Assembly: GCF_041153465.1 (NCBI RefSeq)
Contig: NZ_CP154858.1
Coordinates: 2,108,001 to 2,172,000 of the forward strand
DNA from: Thermohahella caldifontis
GTDB taxonomy: Bacteria > Pseudomonadota > Gammaproteobacteria > Pseudomonadales > Oleiphilaceae
Length of the DNA: 64,000 nt
Direction of reading: 5' to 3'
The translations under genes were made by a program, and so were the position numbers. This document shows, piece after piece, positions 1 to 7,605 of the stretch. Numbering within the stretch: the first letter of the stretch is position 1; every line of letters starts with the position of its first letter. The notes below the pieces were generated by a model, which was given only the letters and a program-made list of their open reading frames with translations, was not told the origin of the DNA and ran no database searches.

Positions 1-1098
1 TTATGCACTGCCATCCAATCTGCCTGGATCCTGCTTTTGCCGGCACTCCCGGATCTGTCACCACTGAGTTATTCCCAGTGGCTCTTGATCGTAACTCTGG
101 GACAGGCTGCCATGGTGCCGGGATTGATCTGCTGGATCACGATGTTGCAGCGTCAACCGACTGAACACATGTTCTACAGATGTGCTTTACTGTTTCTCTG
201 CGCAAATACTGTGTTGCTACTGACTTTAACGGGGTACAGCAGCCACTGGATTGCTCCGCTCGCAGCCACGGTCCTGCTTGCAGGCGGCAGGATATGCCAC
301 GGGGCATCCAGTGCCGGACTGGTGCCAATAGCTCAATCCTTCAAATCTGATCAGAGATCCTTTCTCCACTTCGCAGATATTTCAGCATCAGCCCAGGCTG
401 GCAGACTGATCGCCCCTCTGATGATGCTTTTCTCATGGAGTACCTCGCTTTACGCAATCAGCTTTCTGCTGGCCCTCCTGGGCGCAGCACTCTTCTTTCG
501 TCCGTCCTCCCCGGTTCCCCGAAGTGTCGCAACAAAAACACTGCCACCCAGTCATATCATTGCGGCGATGTTGCACATGCTGAAGGCACCTTGTGCATTG
601 CTTGCAGCGGGTATAGCCATGCTTCTGAGCTACCTTCAGCTGACGCTGGCACCAATGTGGATGCGAATGCCGGGAGTAGAAGCTGACAGTGTCATTCTCT
701 GGCTGGCAACGACGCTGCTGCTGTCCGGCGCTGCAATGTCCATCTGCCATGCCTTCCTTTCGCGACGTCCTTGGATTCGCCATGTTCAGATGGTCTCGCT
801 CACACTCTCCATCATTCTGGCCATGCAGCCCGAGCCATTCGCCCATATCGCCAGCATCACGTTACTGTCCCTTGGAATTGCCCCTATCATTCCCGCATAC
901 ACTACAGGACTCCATCTGCAACAACCTGCGCCCGGCATTGCCGGAGGGACACTCACACTGTCCCACAGTCTCGGCAGCCTTTGCGGAGCGGTCCTTTCCT
1001 ACTTGTCAACAACTTCAGAACTGCTTTTTGTTGTGCCTTTCGTAGCCGCCACGGGCGCGCTATTATCGCTAATTCTATTGCAAATCAGACTCATTTAG
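1..1098 (+). CDS. MFS transporter, 5' end cut by window (probable siderophore exporter)
   Basis: The reading frame is open from base 1, so the N-terminus lies outside the window; the TTG at 37 is not a convincing start. The visible 365 or so residues are a chain of hydrophobic helices with short charged loops, including a typical MFS cytoplasmic loop (GGRICHGASSAGLVP near visible residue 95). The gene ends 35 bases before a FecE/FhuC-type ATPase and heads a same-strand run of siderophore transport genes. Export of a newly made siderophore is therefore the best guess, as for PvsC-type exporters in carboxylate siderophore clusters. That role is inferred from context; the substrate is not visible in the sequence. 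Biosynthesis genes would be expected upstream of the window. Confidence 0.8.
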   Translation, partial: LCTAIQSAWILLLPALPDLSPLSYSQWLLIVTLGQAAMVPGLICWITMLQRQPTEHMFYRCALLFLCANTVLLLTLTGYSSHWIAPLAATVLLAGGRICHGASSAGLVPIAQSFKSDQRSFLHFADISASAQAGRLIAPLMMLFSWSTSLYAISFLLALLGAALFFRPSSPVPRSVATKTLPPSHIIAAMLHMLKAPCALLAAGIAMLLSYLQLTLAPMWMRMPGVEADSVILWLATTLLLSGAAMSICHAFLSRRPWIRHVQMVSLTLSIILAMQPEPFAHIASITLLSLGIAPIIPAYTTGLHLQQPAPGIAGGTLTLSHSLGSLCGAVLSYLSTTSELLFVVPFVAATGALLSLILLQIRLI

Positions 1099-1133
1099 TT
1101 TCAAATACAATAAAACGTATCTGGATTCCCGGC

Positions 1134-1946
1134 ATGATTTCTCTGGACTCTCTTTCGCTCGACAAAGGAAACTCGCGCTTGCTGCACCCTGTGACCGCAA
1201 GAATCCCGGGGCAGCGTATCACGGCTGTCATCGGACCCAACGGCAGCGGAAAGAGCACTTTGCTTTCTGTATTGGCAGGCCTGACCCCACCCTCACAGGG
1301 AACAGTCAACATCAATGGAACGCCCCTGAACCTGCTCCCGGCAAGGCAGAGAGCCCGACTGGTTGCGCTCCTGCCTCAGAGTGCTCAGCGGCCACAGAAC
1401 ATGACTGTTGAAGAAGTAGTCGCTTGCGGTCGGTATCCCTGGCAACGGTGGCAGGGCTGGCTCAGCGCGCAAGACAAAGCCATCATCAGTGATGCCATGC
1501 GGGTGTGCCAGGTCAGTGCCTGGCGGCACCGGCGCATCACCGAATTATCCGGCGGCGAGGTTCAGCGTGTCTGGCTGGCCATGGCGTTAGCCCAGGATAC
1601 GCCTGTTCTGCTGCTGGACGAACCCACCGCCTGGCTTGACCTTCATCATCAGCTGGACTTGCTGCATCGTGTGCGGTCAATTGTCAGACAACACAAGAAG
1701 ACTGTGGTCTGGGTTCTCCATGATTTGAACCAGGCACTGCGGTACAGTGATCATGTTCTGTTGCTCCATCAGGGACATCTGCGCTTCGCGGGCCCTCCCA
1801 GCCAACTGCTTGACTCGGATCTGGCCGAAGAAGTGTTCAGAGTCAGACTGATCAGACTCACTGACCCCCAAGGCCAGCCGACGCTTGATTTCAGGCTACA
1901 GCGCACCGCCACCACCACAAGGGCTGAACCCGTATGCTGCGCCTGA
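1134..1946 (+). CDS. Iron-siderophore ABC transporter ATP-binding protein (FecE/FhuC family)
   Basis: This 270-residue ATPase would power uptake of ferric siderophore from the periplasm. It has Walker A GPNGSGKST (near residue 35), signature LSGGEVQRV, Walker B VLLLDEPTAWLDL and H-loop WVLHDLNQ, in the order and length usual for FhuC/FecE. ATG 1134 is chosen because the family N-terminus starts here; the longer open frame from 771 runs through the upstream MFS gene and has no family match. The C-terminus overlaps the start of the binding-protein gene by 13 bases, so the two are translationally coupled. Confidence 0.93.
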   Translation: MISLDSLSLDKGNSRLLHPVTARIPGQRITAVIGPNGSGKSTLLSVLAGLTPPSQGTVNINGTPLNLLPARQRARLVALLPQSAQRPQNMTVEEVVACGRYPWQRWQGWLSAQDKAIISDAMRVCQVSAWRHRRITELSGGEVQRVWLAMALAQDTPVLLLDEPTAWLDLHHQLDLLHRVRSIVRQHKKTVVWVLHDLNQALRYSDHVLLLHQGHLRFAGPPSQLLDSDLAEEVFRVRLIRLTDPQGQPTLDFRLQRTATTTRAEPVCCA

Positions 1947-2818
1947 CATCGACCCTGCTGGCAGGCCTGATATTCAGCACATTTGGCCATGCAGGCCAAG
2001 TCCGCGTTGCCGCACTGTCGTGGACTGCAACAGAAATGCTGCTGTCTCTGGGCATCACACCTGTCGCTGTTGCCAGCCAGAACGGTTACCGGATATGGCA
2101 ATCAAACACTCCGCCGCTACCTGAGGGCGTCGCCGAGATAGGTTACCGGGATCGCCCCAGCCTTGAGGCTCTTGCTTCCGCACGACCTGCTGCAATTGTA
2201 GGTTACCCATGGCGTCATGGACCGGCTCGTCAGTGGTTAGAACGCATTGCTCCGCTGGTGCTGCTTCCCCAGTACAGCCGTGACGAGCCGGATATGGATT
2301 ACCTTGACCAGATGCGCCGGAACTTCATCCGGCTGGGCGTGCTCACCGGCCGTGAGGCGCTGGCCAGGCAGCAGCTTCAAGCCATGAACGATGTGCTGGC
2401 GCGCTGTGCCCGGGTTATCCGGAAACACGGCCTCCAGGGCAGCCCGGTGCTTTTCGGAAAGCCCGTCGGAATGGGACTCGGTATCAGGATATACGGGACG
2501 GACTCCATGCCTTCCGGGGTCCTGATGCGCCTGGGGCTCCAGGTTCCCCCGATACGCACTTTGCCCGGGAGGGATTTCTCACATTACTCGGGAAGCCGGT
2601 TATTGCAGTTGCCCGCGGCAAAGCTGCTGCTCTCCGCAAAAGATACTGTCCTCCGGACCTCTACGACCGCTGATCCCATATGGCGCCTGCTGGAAGCCAG
2701 AAAGGAGCGCCGGGTGTACTGGCTTCCCGCTCTCTGGAGCTACGGTGGTCCCGTATCGGTTGTGCGCATGGCCGAGCTGACCACTTATGCACTGACCGGG
2801 ACCGCCACATGCGAATGA
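1934..2818 (+). CDS. Periplasmic ferric-siderophore binding protein (FhuD/FecB-like)
   Basis: This 294-residue class III periplasmic binding protein starts with a signal peptide (MLRLTSTLLAGLIFSTFGHA, cleavage after HA). The body has the FhuD pattern: RVAALSWTATEMLLSLGITPVAV near the mature N-terminus, IGYRDRPSLEALASARPAAIVG, and a C-lobe ending in the predicted docking helices. It should deliver the ferric siderophore to the fused permease encoded next, whose start overlaps its stop by 10 bases. The absence of a lipobox suggests a soluble periplasmic protein. The ligand is not readable from sequence; a hydroxamate or carboxylate siderophore is inferred from the neighbours. Confidence 0.9.
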   Translation: MLRLTSTLLAGLIFSTFGHAGQVRVAALSWTATEMLLSLGITPVAVASQNGYRIWQSNTPPLPEGVAEIGYRDRPSLEALASARPAAIVGYPWRHGPARQWLERIAPLVLLPQYSRDEPDMDYLDQMRRNFIRLGVLTGREALARQQLQAMNDVLARCARVIRKHGLQGSPVLFGKPVGMGLGIRIYGTDSMPSGVLMRLGLQVPPIRTLPGRDFSHYSGSRLLQLPAAKLLLSAKDTVLRTSTTADPIWRLLEARKERRVYWLPALWSYGGPVSVVRMAELTTYALTGTATCE

Positions 2819-4728
2819 ACCGTTTATTCTGGCTTGCCTGTGCCACGCTGGTATTGACAGGAACGGCGTTGACACTGCCTCCCTTCGGGCTGTTGTCCGC
2901 CAGCACGCCTGAAGGCTCCGGGGCCTTTTACGAACTGGTCTTGTCCAGAACGGTTATGGCTCTGAGCTGTGGTGCGGTGCTCGCGGGAGCAGGGTACCTG
3001 ATCCAAACGGTGCTGCAAAATCCGATGGCCAGCCCGACTACACTCGGTATCATGGGTGGCGCACTGACGGCAACCATTATCGCTGAGTGGTTGGTACCAG
3101 GCCAATGGCAATGGCTGGCGACACTCGGCGGTGCAGGCCTGGCTGCTTCGGTCACTCTTTTTGCAAGCCGTGCTGCAGGTGGTGGCACACACACGACACT
3201 GCTCACCGGGATGGCACTTTCTCTTGTCCTTTCCGGATTGAACTCGGGTCTGCTCCTGCTGTTTGAGAACCGACTGGAAGGCGTCTTTCTTTGGGGCGCA
3301 GGCAGCCTGGACGCCATTCGATGGACAGGCACACTGGAGAGTCTTCCTTTCTTTTTACTGGCATGCGCGCTGCTCTGTCTGAGCATGCCGGCACTTCGCG
3401 TGTTCCGCCTGGGGCAGAGTCCGGCACGGCTTCTGGGCGTCGGAGCACTCACCGTTTACGGTACGCTCGGGCTTGCGGTTGCCGTCAGTTCACTGGCAAC
3501 CTACCATGCCGGCATTCTGGGTTTTGCCGGGCTGGCATCTCCCCATATTGCACGTGCCATCCCCGACCGGTCATATCCGGAGCCACGGATGCCGGAAGTC
3601 ATGCTGGCGGGAATGGCCGTAACCATCGGTGCCGACATTCTTGCCCGCCTGCTTTCCTTCGGGGATCTCCCCATCCCGACCGGAGCGCTCACTGCGCTGA
3701 TCGGCACCCCCATCCTTCTCATTCTTATCTGGCGGGTACGCAGCCAGAATCAGCCTGAAGCTTCGGCACGGCTGGACGCCGCTCATCTCAAACTGCCAGC
3801 GACTGCGAGCCTGACAATTCTCGCCGGCGGCATTGTTTTGCTTGTTCTGACAGAATCATCGCTCAATCTGGACAGGCTGCTTGTCGGGGGGCTTGCCGGA
3901 GGTGCCCTCGGCATTTCCGGAATGCTGTATCAGTCCATTCTCCGGAATCCGGTAGCAGGCCCCGATATTTCCGGGGCGTCCGGGCTGGCCATACTCGGGG
4001 TTGCGATATGCCTGTCTTTCTGGCCGGATGCCCCGCGTCAGCTGTGGCCTCTGATTGCCGGATTGTCAGGACTCATCGTTGTGCCTCTGATGATCCGTAT
4101 TCTGAAACGCGATCAGCTCGCCCCGGCCAGAGTGGCAGTCGCGGGACTCGGCCTTGCAGCGCTGTGTTCCACCCTGGCTACGCTTGTCCTGGTCATGGGT
4201 GGCTCTCAGCAAACGGAAGTTCTGGCCTGGATGAGTGGCTCCCTGTGGGCTGCGGATCCGGCAAACTCAATACCGCTTGTCACCCTCATGGTGATCATGA
4301 TTCCCTGGCTGTTCACACAGACATCCCTTCTGCAGGCCCTCCAGCTGGATCCTTTCCACAGCCGTTCCTTGGGAATCATCCCGGAAAGAGGTCCTGCCTG
4401 GCTGCTCGCCGGCGCCACCCTTCTTGCTGCGCTGGCGGCGGGAGTGGCAGGTGGCATGGGCTTTACCGGCTTTCTCGCGCCCCACATTGCCCGCCTGCTG
4501 GGGCTACGCCACCCCACCCACCTCCTGAGTGGCTCTTTTCTCAGCGGTGCGCTGCTTGTCATGATGGCGGATGCACTGGGTCGCGAAATGATGGCCCCAT
4601 TCGAGATGACAACAGGTGTGGTCGCCAGCGGTCTGGGCGGCAGCATTCTGGCGTTACTGGTGTGCTCCCGGTTTTGGCGGCATACCCCCGCACTCGGCAC
4701 GGCACTCATGACGCACAACAGGCTATGA
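2809..4728 (+). CDS. Fused double-domain siderophore permease (FhuB-like)
   Basis: A 639-residue inner-membrane permease made of two FecCD-type halves in tandem, as in FhuB. Half one contains LVLSRTVMALSCGAVLAGAG, QNPMASPTTLG and GFAGLASPHIAR. Half two contains LLVGGLAGGALGISG, RNPVAGPDISG and GFTGFLAPHIARLLG. The repeated GxxG-HIAR loops are the conserved ATPase-contact sites. Two starts are possible (ATG 2809 or ATG 2815); both lie inside the end of the binding-protein gene, which indicates coupling. About 20 hydrophobic segments are expected. The single fused permease indicates a FhuCDB-style importer rather than a FecCD heterodimer. Confidence 0.93.
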   Translation: MRMNRLFWLACATLVLTGTALTLPPFGLLSASTPEGSGAFYELVLSRTVMALSCGAVLAGAGYLIQTVLQNPMASPTTLGIMGGALTATIIAEWLVPGQWQWLATLGGAGLAASVTLFASRAAGGGTHTTLLTGMALSLVLSGLNSGLLLLFENRLEGVFLWGAGSLDAIRWTGTLESLPFFLLACALLCLSMPALRVFRLGQSPARLLGVGALTVYGTLGLAVAVSSLATYHAGILGFAGLASPHIARAIPDRSYPEPRMPEVMLAGMAVTIGADILARLLSFGDLPIPTGALTALIGTPILLILIWRVRSQNQPEASARLDAAHLKLPATASLTILAGGIVLLVLTESSLNLDRLLVGGLAGGALGISGMLYQSILRNPVAGPDISGASGLAILGVAICLSFWPDAPRQLWPLIAGLSGLIVVPLMIRILKRDQLAPARVAVAGLGLAALCSTLATLVLVMGGSQQTEVLAWMSGSLWAADPANSIPLVTLMVIMIPWLFTQTSLLQALQLDPFHSRSLGIIPERGPAWLLAGATLLAALAAGVAGGMGFTGFLAPHIARLLGLRHPTHLLSGSFLSGALLVMMADALGREMMAPFEMTTGVVASGLGGSILALLVCSRFWRHTPALGTALMTHNRL

Positions 4729-4783
4729 GACAACAAGAAAGGGATCAGCACATCTACACATGTCTCAAATCAGGAGAAAGCAA

Positions 4784-7060
4784 ATGAAAAGCACTTTTCC
4801 GGCCAAAACCCTATTGCTGTTACCAGCCATGCTGGGGGCCGTGAATTCAAACGCACAGACAAACCTCGTTCTGCAGGATCTTGTCGTCACTGCAACACGA
4901 GCACCTCGCTCCCTCTCGGACTTGCCAAAACCGGTTCAGGTCATTGATCAGGACCAGATAGAAGAGTCGGCCCGAAGCGGTGCTACGGTTTCTGAGGTCC
5001 TGGCCCGAGTGGTACCCGGCATGGCACCGGACACCCAGCTCACAACAGACTTCACTCAGACACTTCGTGGGCGGGACGTCCTGGTTCTCATTGACGGAAT
5101 ACCGCAAACCGAAAACCGGCGAGTCAGTCGCCAGCTCAGCACCCTCAATCTGGACCAGATTGAGCGTATTGAGGTTGTCCCCGGTGCAACAGCCGTCTAT
5201 GGCTCCGGCGGAACCGGAGGAATCGTCAACGTCATTACACGGGAAGCTGTCACAGAGGGGACGGCCTTTTCCAGTCGTGCAGGCCTGACCATGAATGCAT
5301 CCACCAGCACTCTGAGCCGCAGCCGCTGGCAGGTCGGCCAGTCGGTTTCCCACAGGGAGCAGGCACTTTCCCTGTATGCTTCCCTGAGTCTGGAAACCCG
5401 GGAAGACAGCCAGGACGCCACGGGGCAGCGACTCGCACCCGAACCGGCTCAAATCGGCCGGGATGACAGCCGTGCTAAGGATTTCCTTTTCAAGCTGGGT
5501 TATGAGCTGGACGACTCTCGCAAGCTCACCTTTACCGCAGAACTCTTTGAAGATGACATGAACTCGCGCTTTGGTCCCAACTATGGGCCTGCCGCCGTTT
5601 ATGTGGTCTCGGGCGGTATGGTACCGGTTGAAAACCAGGCCGCGGAGGGCCTTGAGCTCGACGCCCAGCCCTACAGCCACCGCAAGCGACTGGAAGTCGC
5701 ATACACTGATTCGGTCACGCCGTGGGGCAGTCTCAATCTGGTCACCTACTTTCGTGATCGGGACTATCAGTTCTTTCCCTTTCCCGCAGCCTTGCCCAAC
5801 CTTCCCGGCCTTTCAGCTCAGGCCCGGCTGGCTGTCAACCAGTCCAGAAGCCAGTCCTGGATCAGTGGCACCAAGTTGGTATTTGACCGAAAGCTGACCG
5901 AGGAAACGTCCGTGACCTGGGGCGTGGATCTTGAACGGGAAAAAGGCCGCCAGCATGCACGCAGCTATGATCCGGTGACATTCCTCGCAAGCAATGGATT
6001 GCATTACCGCGCGACAGGAAGCGAGTATGACTATGGTCCGTCAGTGACCACCACAAAATCCGCCTTGTTCGGGCAGCTGGATCATGCCCTGTCAGACGCC
6101 CTGACATTAAGTGGAGGGCTGCGCTATGAACGCATCCGACAAAAGATCAGCAGCTTCACATCTCCCTACGAGAGTCTCATAGACCAGGCGTACGATCTTT
6201 CCGGGCTGCCCGCTGCATTTTCCCCGACACAGGTCCCGGCTTCTTCGCTACAATACAACACGCTGACTTCAAACCTGGGGTTCAGACTGAATCTTGCAAA
6301 CGGCCACAGCCTGTTTGCGTCATACAGCGAAGGCTACGAGCTGCCGGATACGGCCCGCCTTCTGCGCAACGCCATTGCTGCGGACAGTCAGCTGACGCTG
6401 ATTACGGGAGGGGCCTATACGCCTGTGGATCAGATTGATCTGGAAGCGATCAGGATCAGGAGCTTTGAGGCCGGTTGGGAAATGTACCATGACCGTTTCA
6501 CGACGCATCTGACCGGCTTCTATAACCGTTCGGACAAGACTGCTGTATTCAACAGTGACTACTCAGTGTCGGTCCTGACCCAGCCCAAACGTATCTATGG
6601 TGCCGAAGCGGCGCTGGACCTCTGGCTGAGCGATACACTGACAGCCGGCGTGTCATATCTGTTTACCGAAGGCCGGACTCAGGACTCGGATACCGGCATC
6701 TGGACTGATCTGGACGCCAGTGAAGTGCCCCCGGAAAAATGGACCACCTATGTGGCCTGGCAGGATAGTGATGCGCGTTTCCGCCTTGAAACCATCAAGG
6801 TTCAGGATTATCGCAAAGCCACAGAGGTGGATGCTCAGGGCAATCTGACGCCCGTCAAACCCATTGAAGGATACCTGGTGGTCAATGCCAGCGCTTCATT
6901 TGATCTCCCGGCAGGAACACTCGGCCTCGGTTTGCAGAACCTGTTCAACCGCAAGTACAAGACTGTATACGCGCAATGGGCGGAAGCAACCTATGGCACA
7001 CCATCAGGCATACAGGCACGGGGACGCACCCTGACCGCAACTTACCAGATAACGTATTAA
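4784..7060 (+). CDS. TonB-dependent ferric-siderophore receptor (IutA-like)
   Basis: A 758-residue outer-membrane receptor. ATG 4784 has a good AGGAG seven bases upstream and gives a clean signal peptide (cleavage near SNA-QT); the ATG at 4760 lacks both. The mature protein starts with a TonB-box-like LQDLVVTATRAPR, followed by a plug domain (VLVLIDGIP near residue 100, VVPGATAVYGSGGTGGIVNV near 140). A 22-strand barrel follows and ends in an aromatic residue (TATYQITY). Plug wording is closest, from memory, to aerobactin-type receptors. It lies 55 bases after the permease gene, and its stop overlaps the convergent gene by 4 bases. Confidence 0.9.
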   Translation: MKSTFPAKTLLLLPAMLGAVNSNAQTNLVLQDLVVTATRAPRSLSDLPKPVQVIDQDQIEESARSGATVSEVLARVVPGMAPDTQLTTDFTQTLRGRDVLVLIDGIPQTENRRVSRQLSTLNLDQIERIEVVPGATAVYGSGGTGGIVNVITREAVTEGTAFSSRAGLTMNASTSTLSRSRWQVGQSVSHREQALSLYASLSLETREDSQDATGQRLAPEPAQIGRDDSRAKDFLFKLGYELDDSRKLTFTAELFEDDMNSRFGPNYGPAAVYVVSGGMVPVENQAAEGLELDAQPYSHRKRLEVAYTDSVTPWGSLNLVTYFRDRDYQFFPFPAALPNLPGLSAQARLAVNQSRSQSWISGTKLVFDRKLTEETSVTWGVDLEREKGRQHARSYDPVTFLASNGLHYRATGSEYDYGPSVTTTKSALFGQLDHALSDALTLSGGLRYERIRQKISSFTSPYESLIDQAYDLSGLPAAFSPTQVPASSLQYNTLTSNLGFRLNLANGHSLFASYSEGYELPDTARLLRNAIAADSQLTLITGGAYTPVDQIDLEAIRIRSFEAGWEMYHDRFTTHLTGFYNRSDKTAVFNSDYSVSVLTQPKRIYGAEAALDLWLSDTLTAGVSYLFTEGRTQDSDTGIWTDLDASEVPPEKWTTYVAWQDSDARFRLETIKVQDYRKATEVDAQGNLTPVKPIEGYLVVNASASFDLPAGTLGLGLQNLFNRKYKTVYAQWAEATYGTPSGIQARGRTLTATYQITY

Positions 7061-7446
7061 GTGCACTGCCCGGAGAGCCACCTCCGGGCACATTCCCAGG
7101 CTGCTTCCCTGGAGTCGACCAGCTCCAAAGGCACAGGAAATGCCTTGGCAATCTGGGGCCTGCTGAGCTTTGCCCGCTGCTGCCGGTCCCGCACGATTCG
7201 TATCACCGCCCGGCACCCTGAGCGCAACAGCGAACGATTCGCCTTCATCCATGTCACCATATATCGGCGCGCCCCGGCCTCGATCTCATGCGCTTCCGCA
7301 CTTTCCACCACCAGTACCGCCGAGTCGGTCCCCGATAAGTGCCCGGCTACCTCCGACAACCATGAAATCATGTGCTGTGCTGTGACATGCCCGATAAAGC
7401 GCACATAGATCACATGGTCATGCACTTCCTGTTCAATACCGTTCAT
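7057..7446 (-). CDS. Small STAS/SpoIIAA-like protein behind a Fur box
   Basis: A 129-residue soluble protein of alternating beta/alpha pattern (VIYVRFIGHVTAQHMISWL, SAVLVVESAEAHEIEAG). This resembles the SpoIIAA-like/STAS fold, but the family match is from pattern only. ATG 7446 is preferred over GTG 7458 because it has an AAGTGGA element upstream. It converges on the receptor gene with a 4-base overlap. A TATAAT (minus strand, 7479-7474) and a strong Fur-box match lie just upstream, so it is probably iron-repressed and part of the siderophore regulon. Its function is unknown; it carries no signal peptide or membrane segment. Confidence 0.7.
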   Translation of the reverse strand: MNGIEQEVHDHVIYVRFIGHVTAQHMISWLSEVAGHLSGTDSAVLVVESAEAHEIEAGARRYMVTWMKANRSLLRSGCRAVIRIVRDRQQRAKLSRPQIAKAFPVPLELVDSREAAWECARRWLSGQCT

Positions 7447-7460
7447 AATCAGATCCACTT

Positions 7461-7479
7461 CGTAATGCTAATCATTATA
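7461..7479. promoter_or_regulatory. Probable Fur box
   Basis: The 19 bases cgtaatgctaatcattata match the palindromic Fur consensus at 15 of 19 positions. They overlap a minus-strand TATAAT at 7474-7479, 15 bases before the start codon of the STAS-like gene. A repressor bound here would cover the -10 element. The plus-strand gene nosR starts 127 bases away and is better explained by the FNR-type site. Confidence 0.8.
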
Positions 7480-7534
7480 TTTTATATTATTTTCAGACTC
7501 GTTGCCTGCTCACGATCAACACATCCGGATGACA

Positions 7535-7548
7535 TTGACTTGGGTCAA
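7535..7548. promoter_or_regulatory. FNR/DNR-type binding site upstream of nosR
   Basis: TTGAC-N4-GTCAA is a perfect dyad of the Crp/Fnr-superfamily type (FNR consensus TTGAT-N4-ATCAA). Its centre lies about 64 bases before the nosR start. If the activator sits at the usual -41.5, transcription would start near 7583. This implies oxygen and/or NO control of the nos operon. Confidence 0.75.
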
Positions 7549-7605
7549 TGCCTCCCCCTTCTTCCACGTTAGCCTGCCTGCTATCCACTCACCATGGAGA
7601 GAGGC

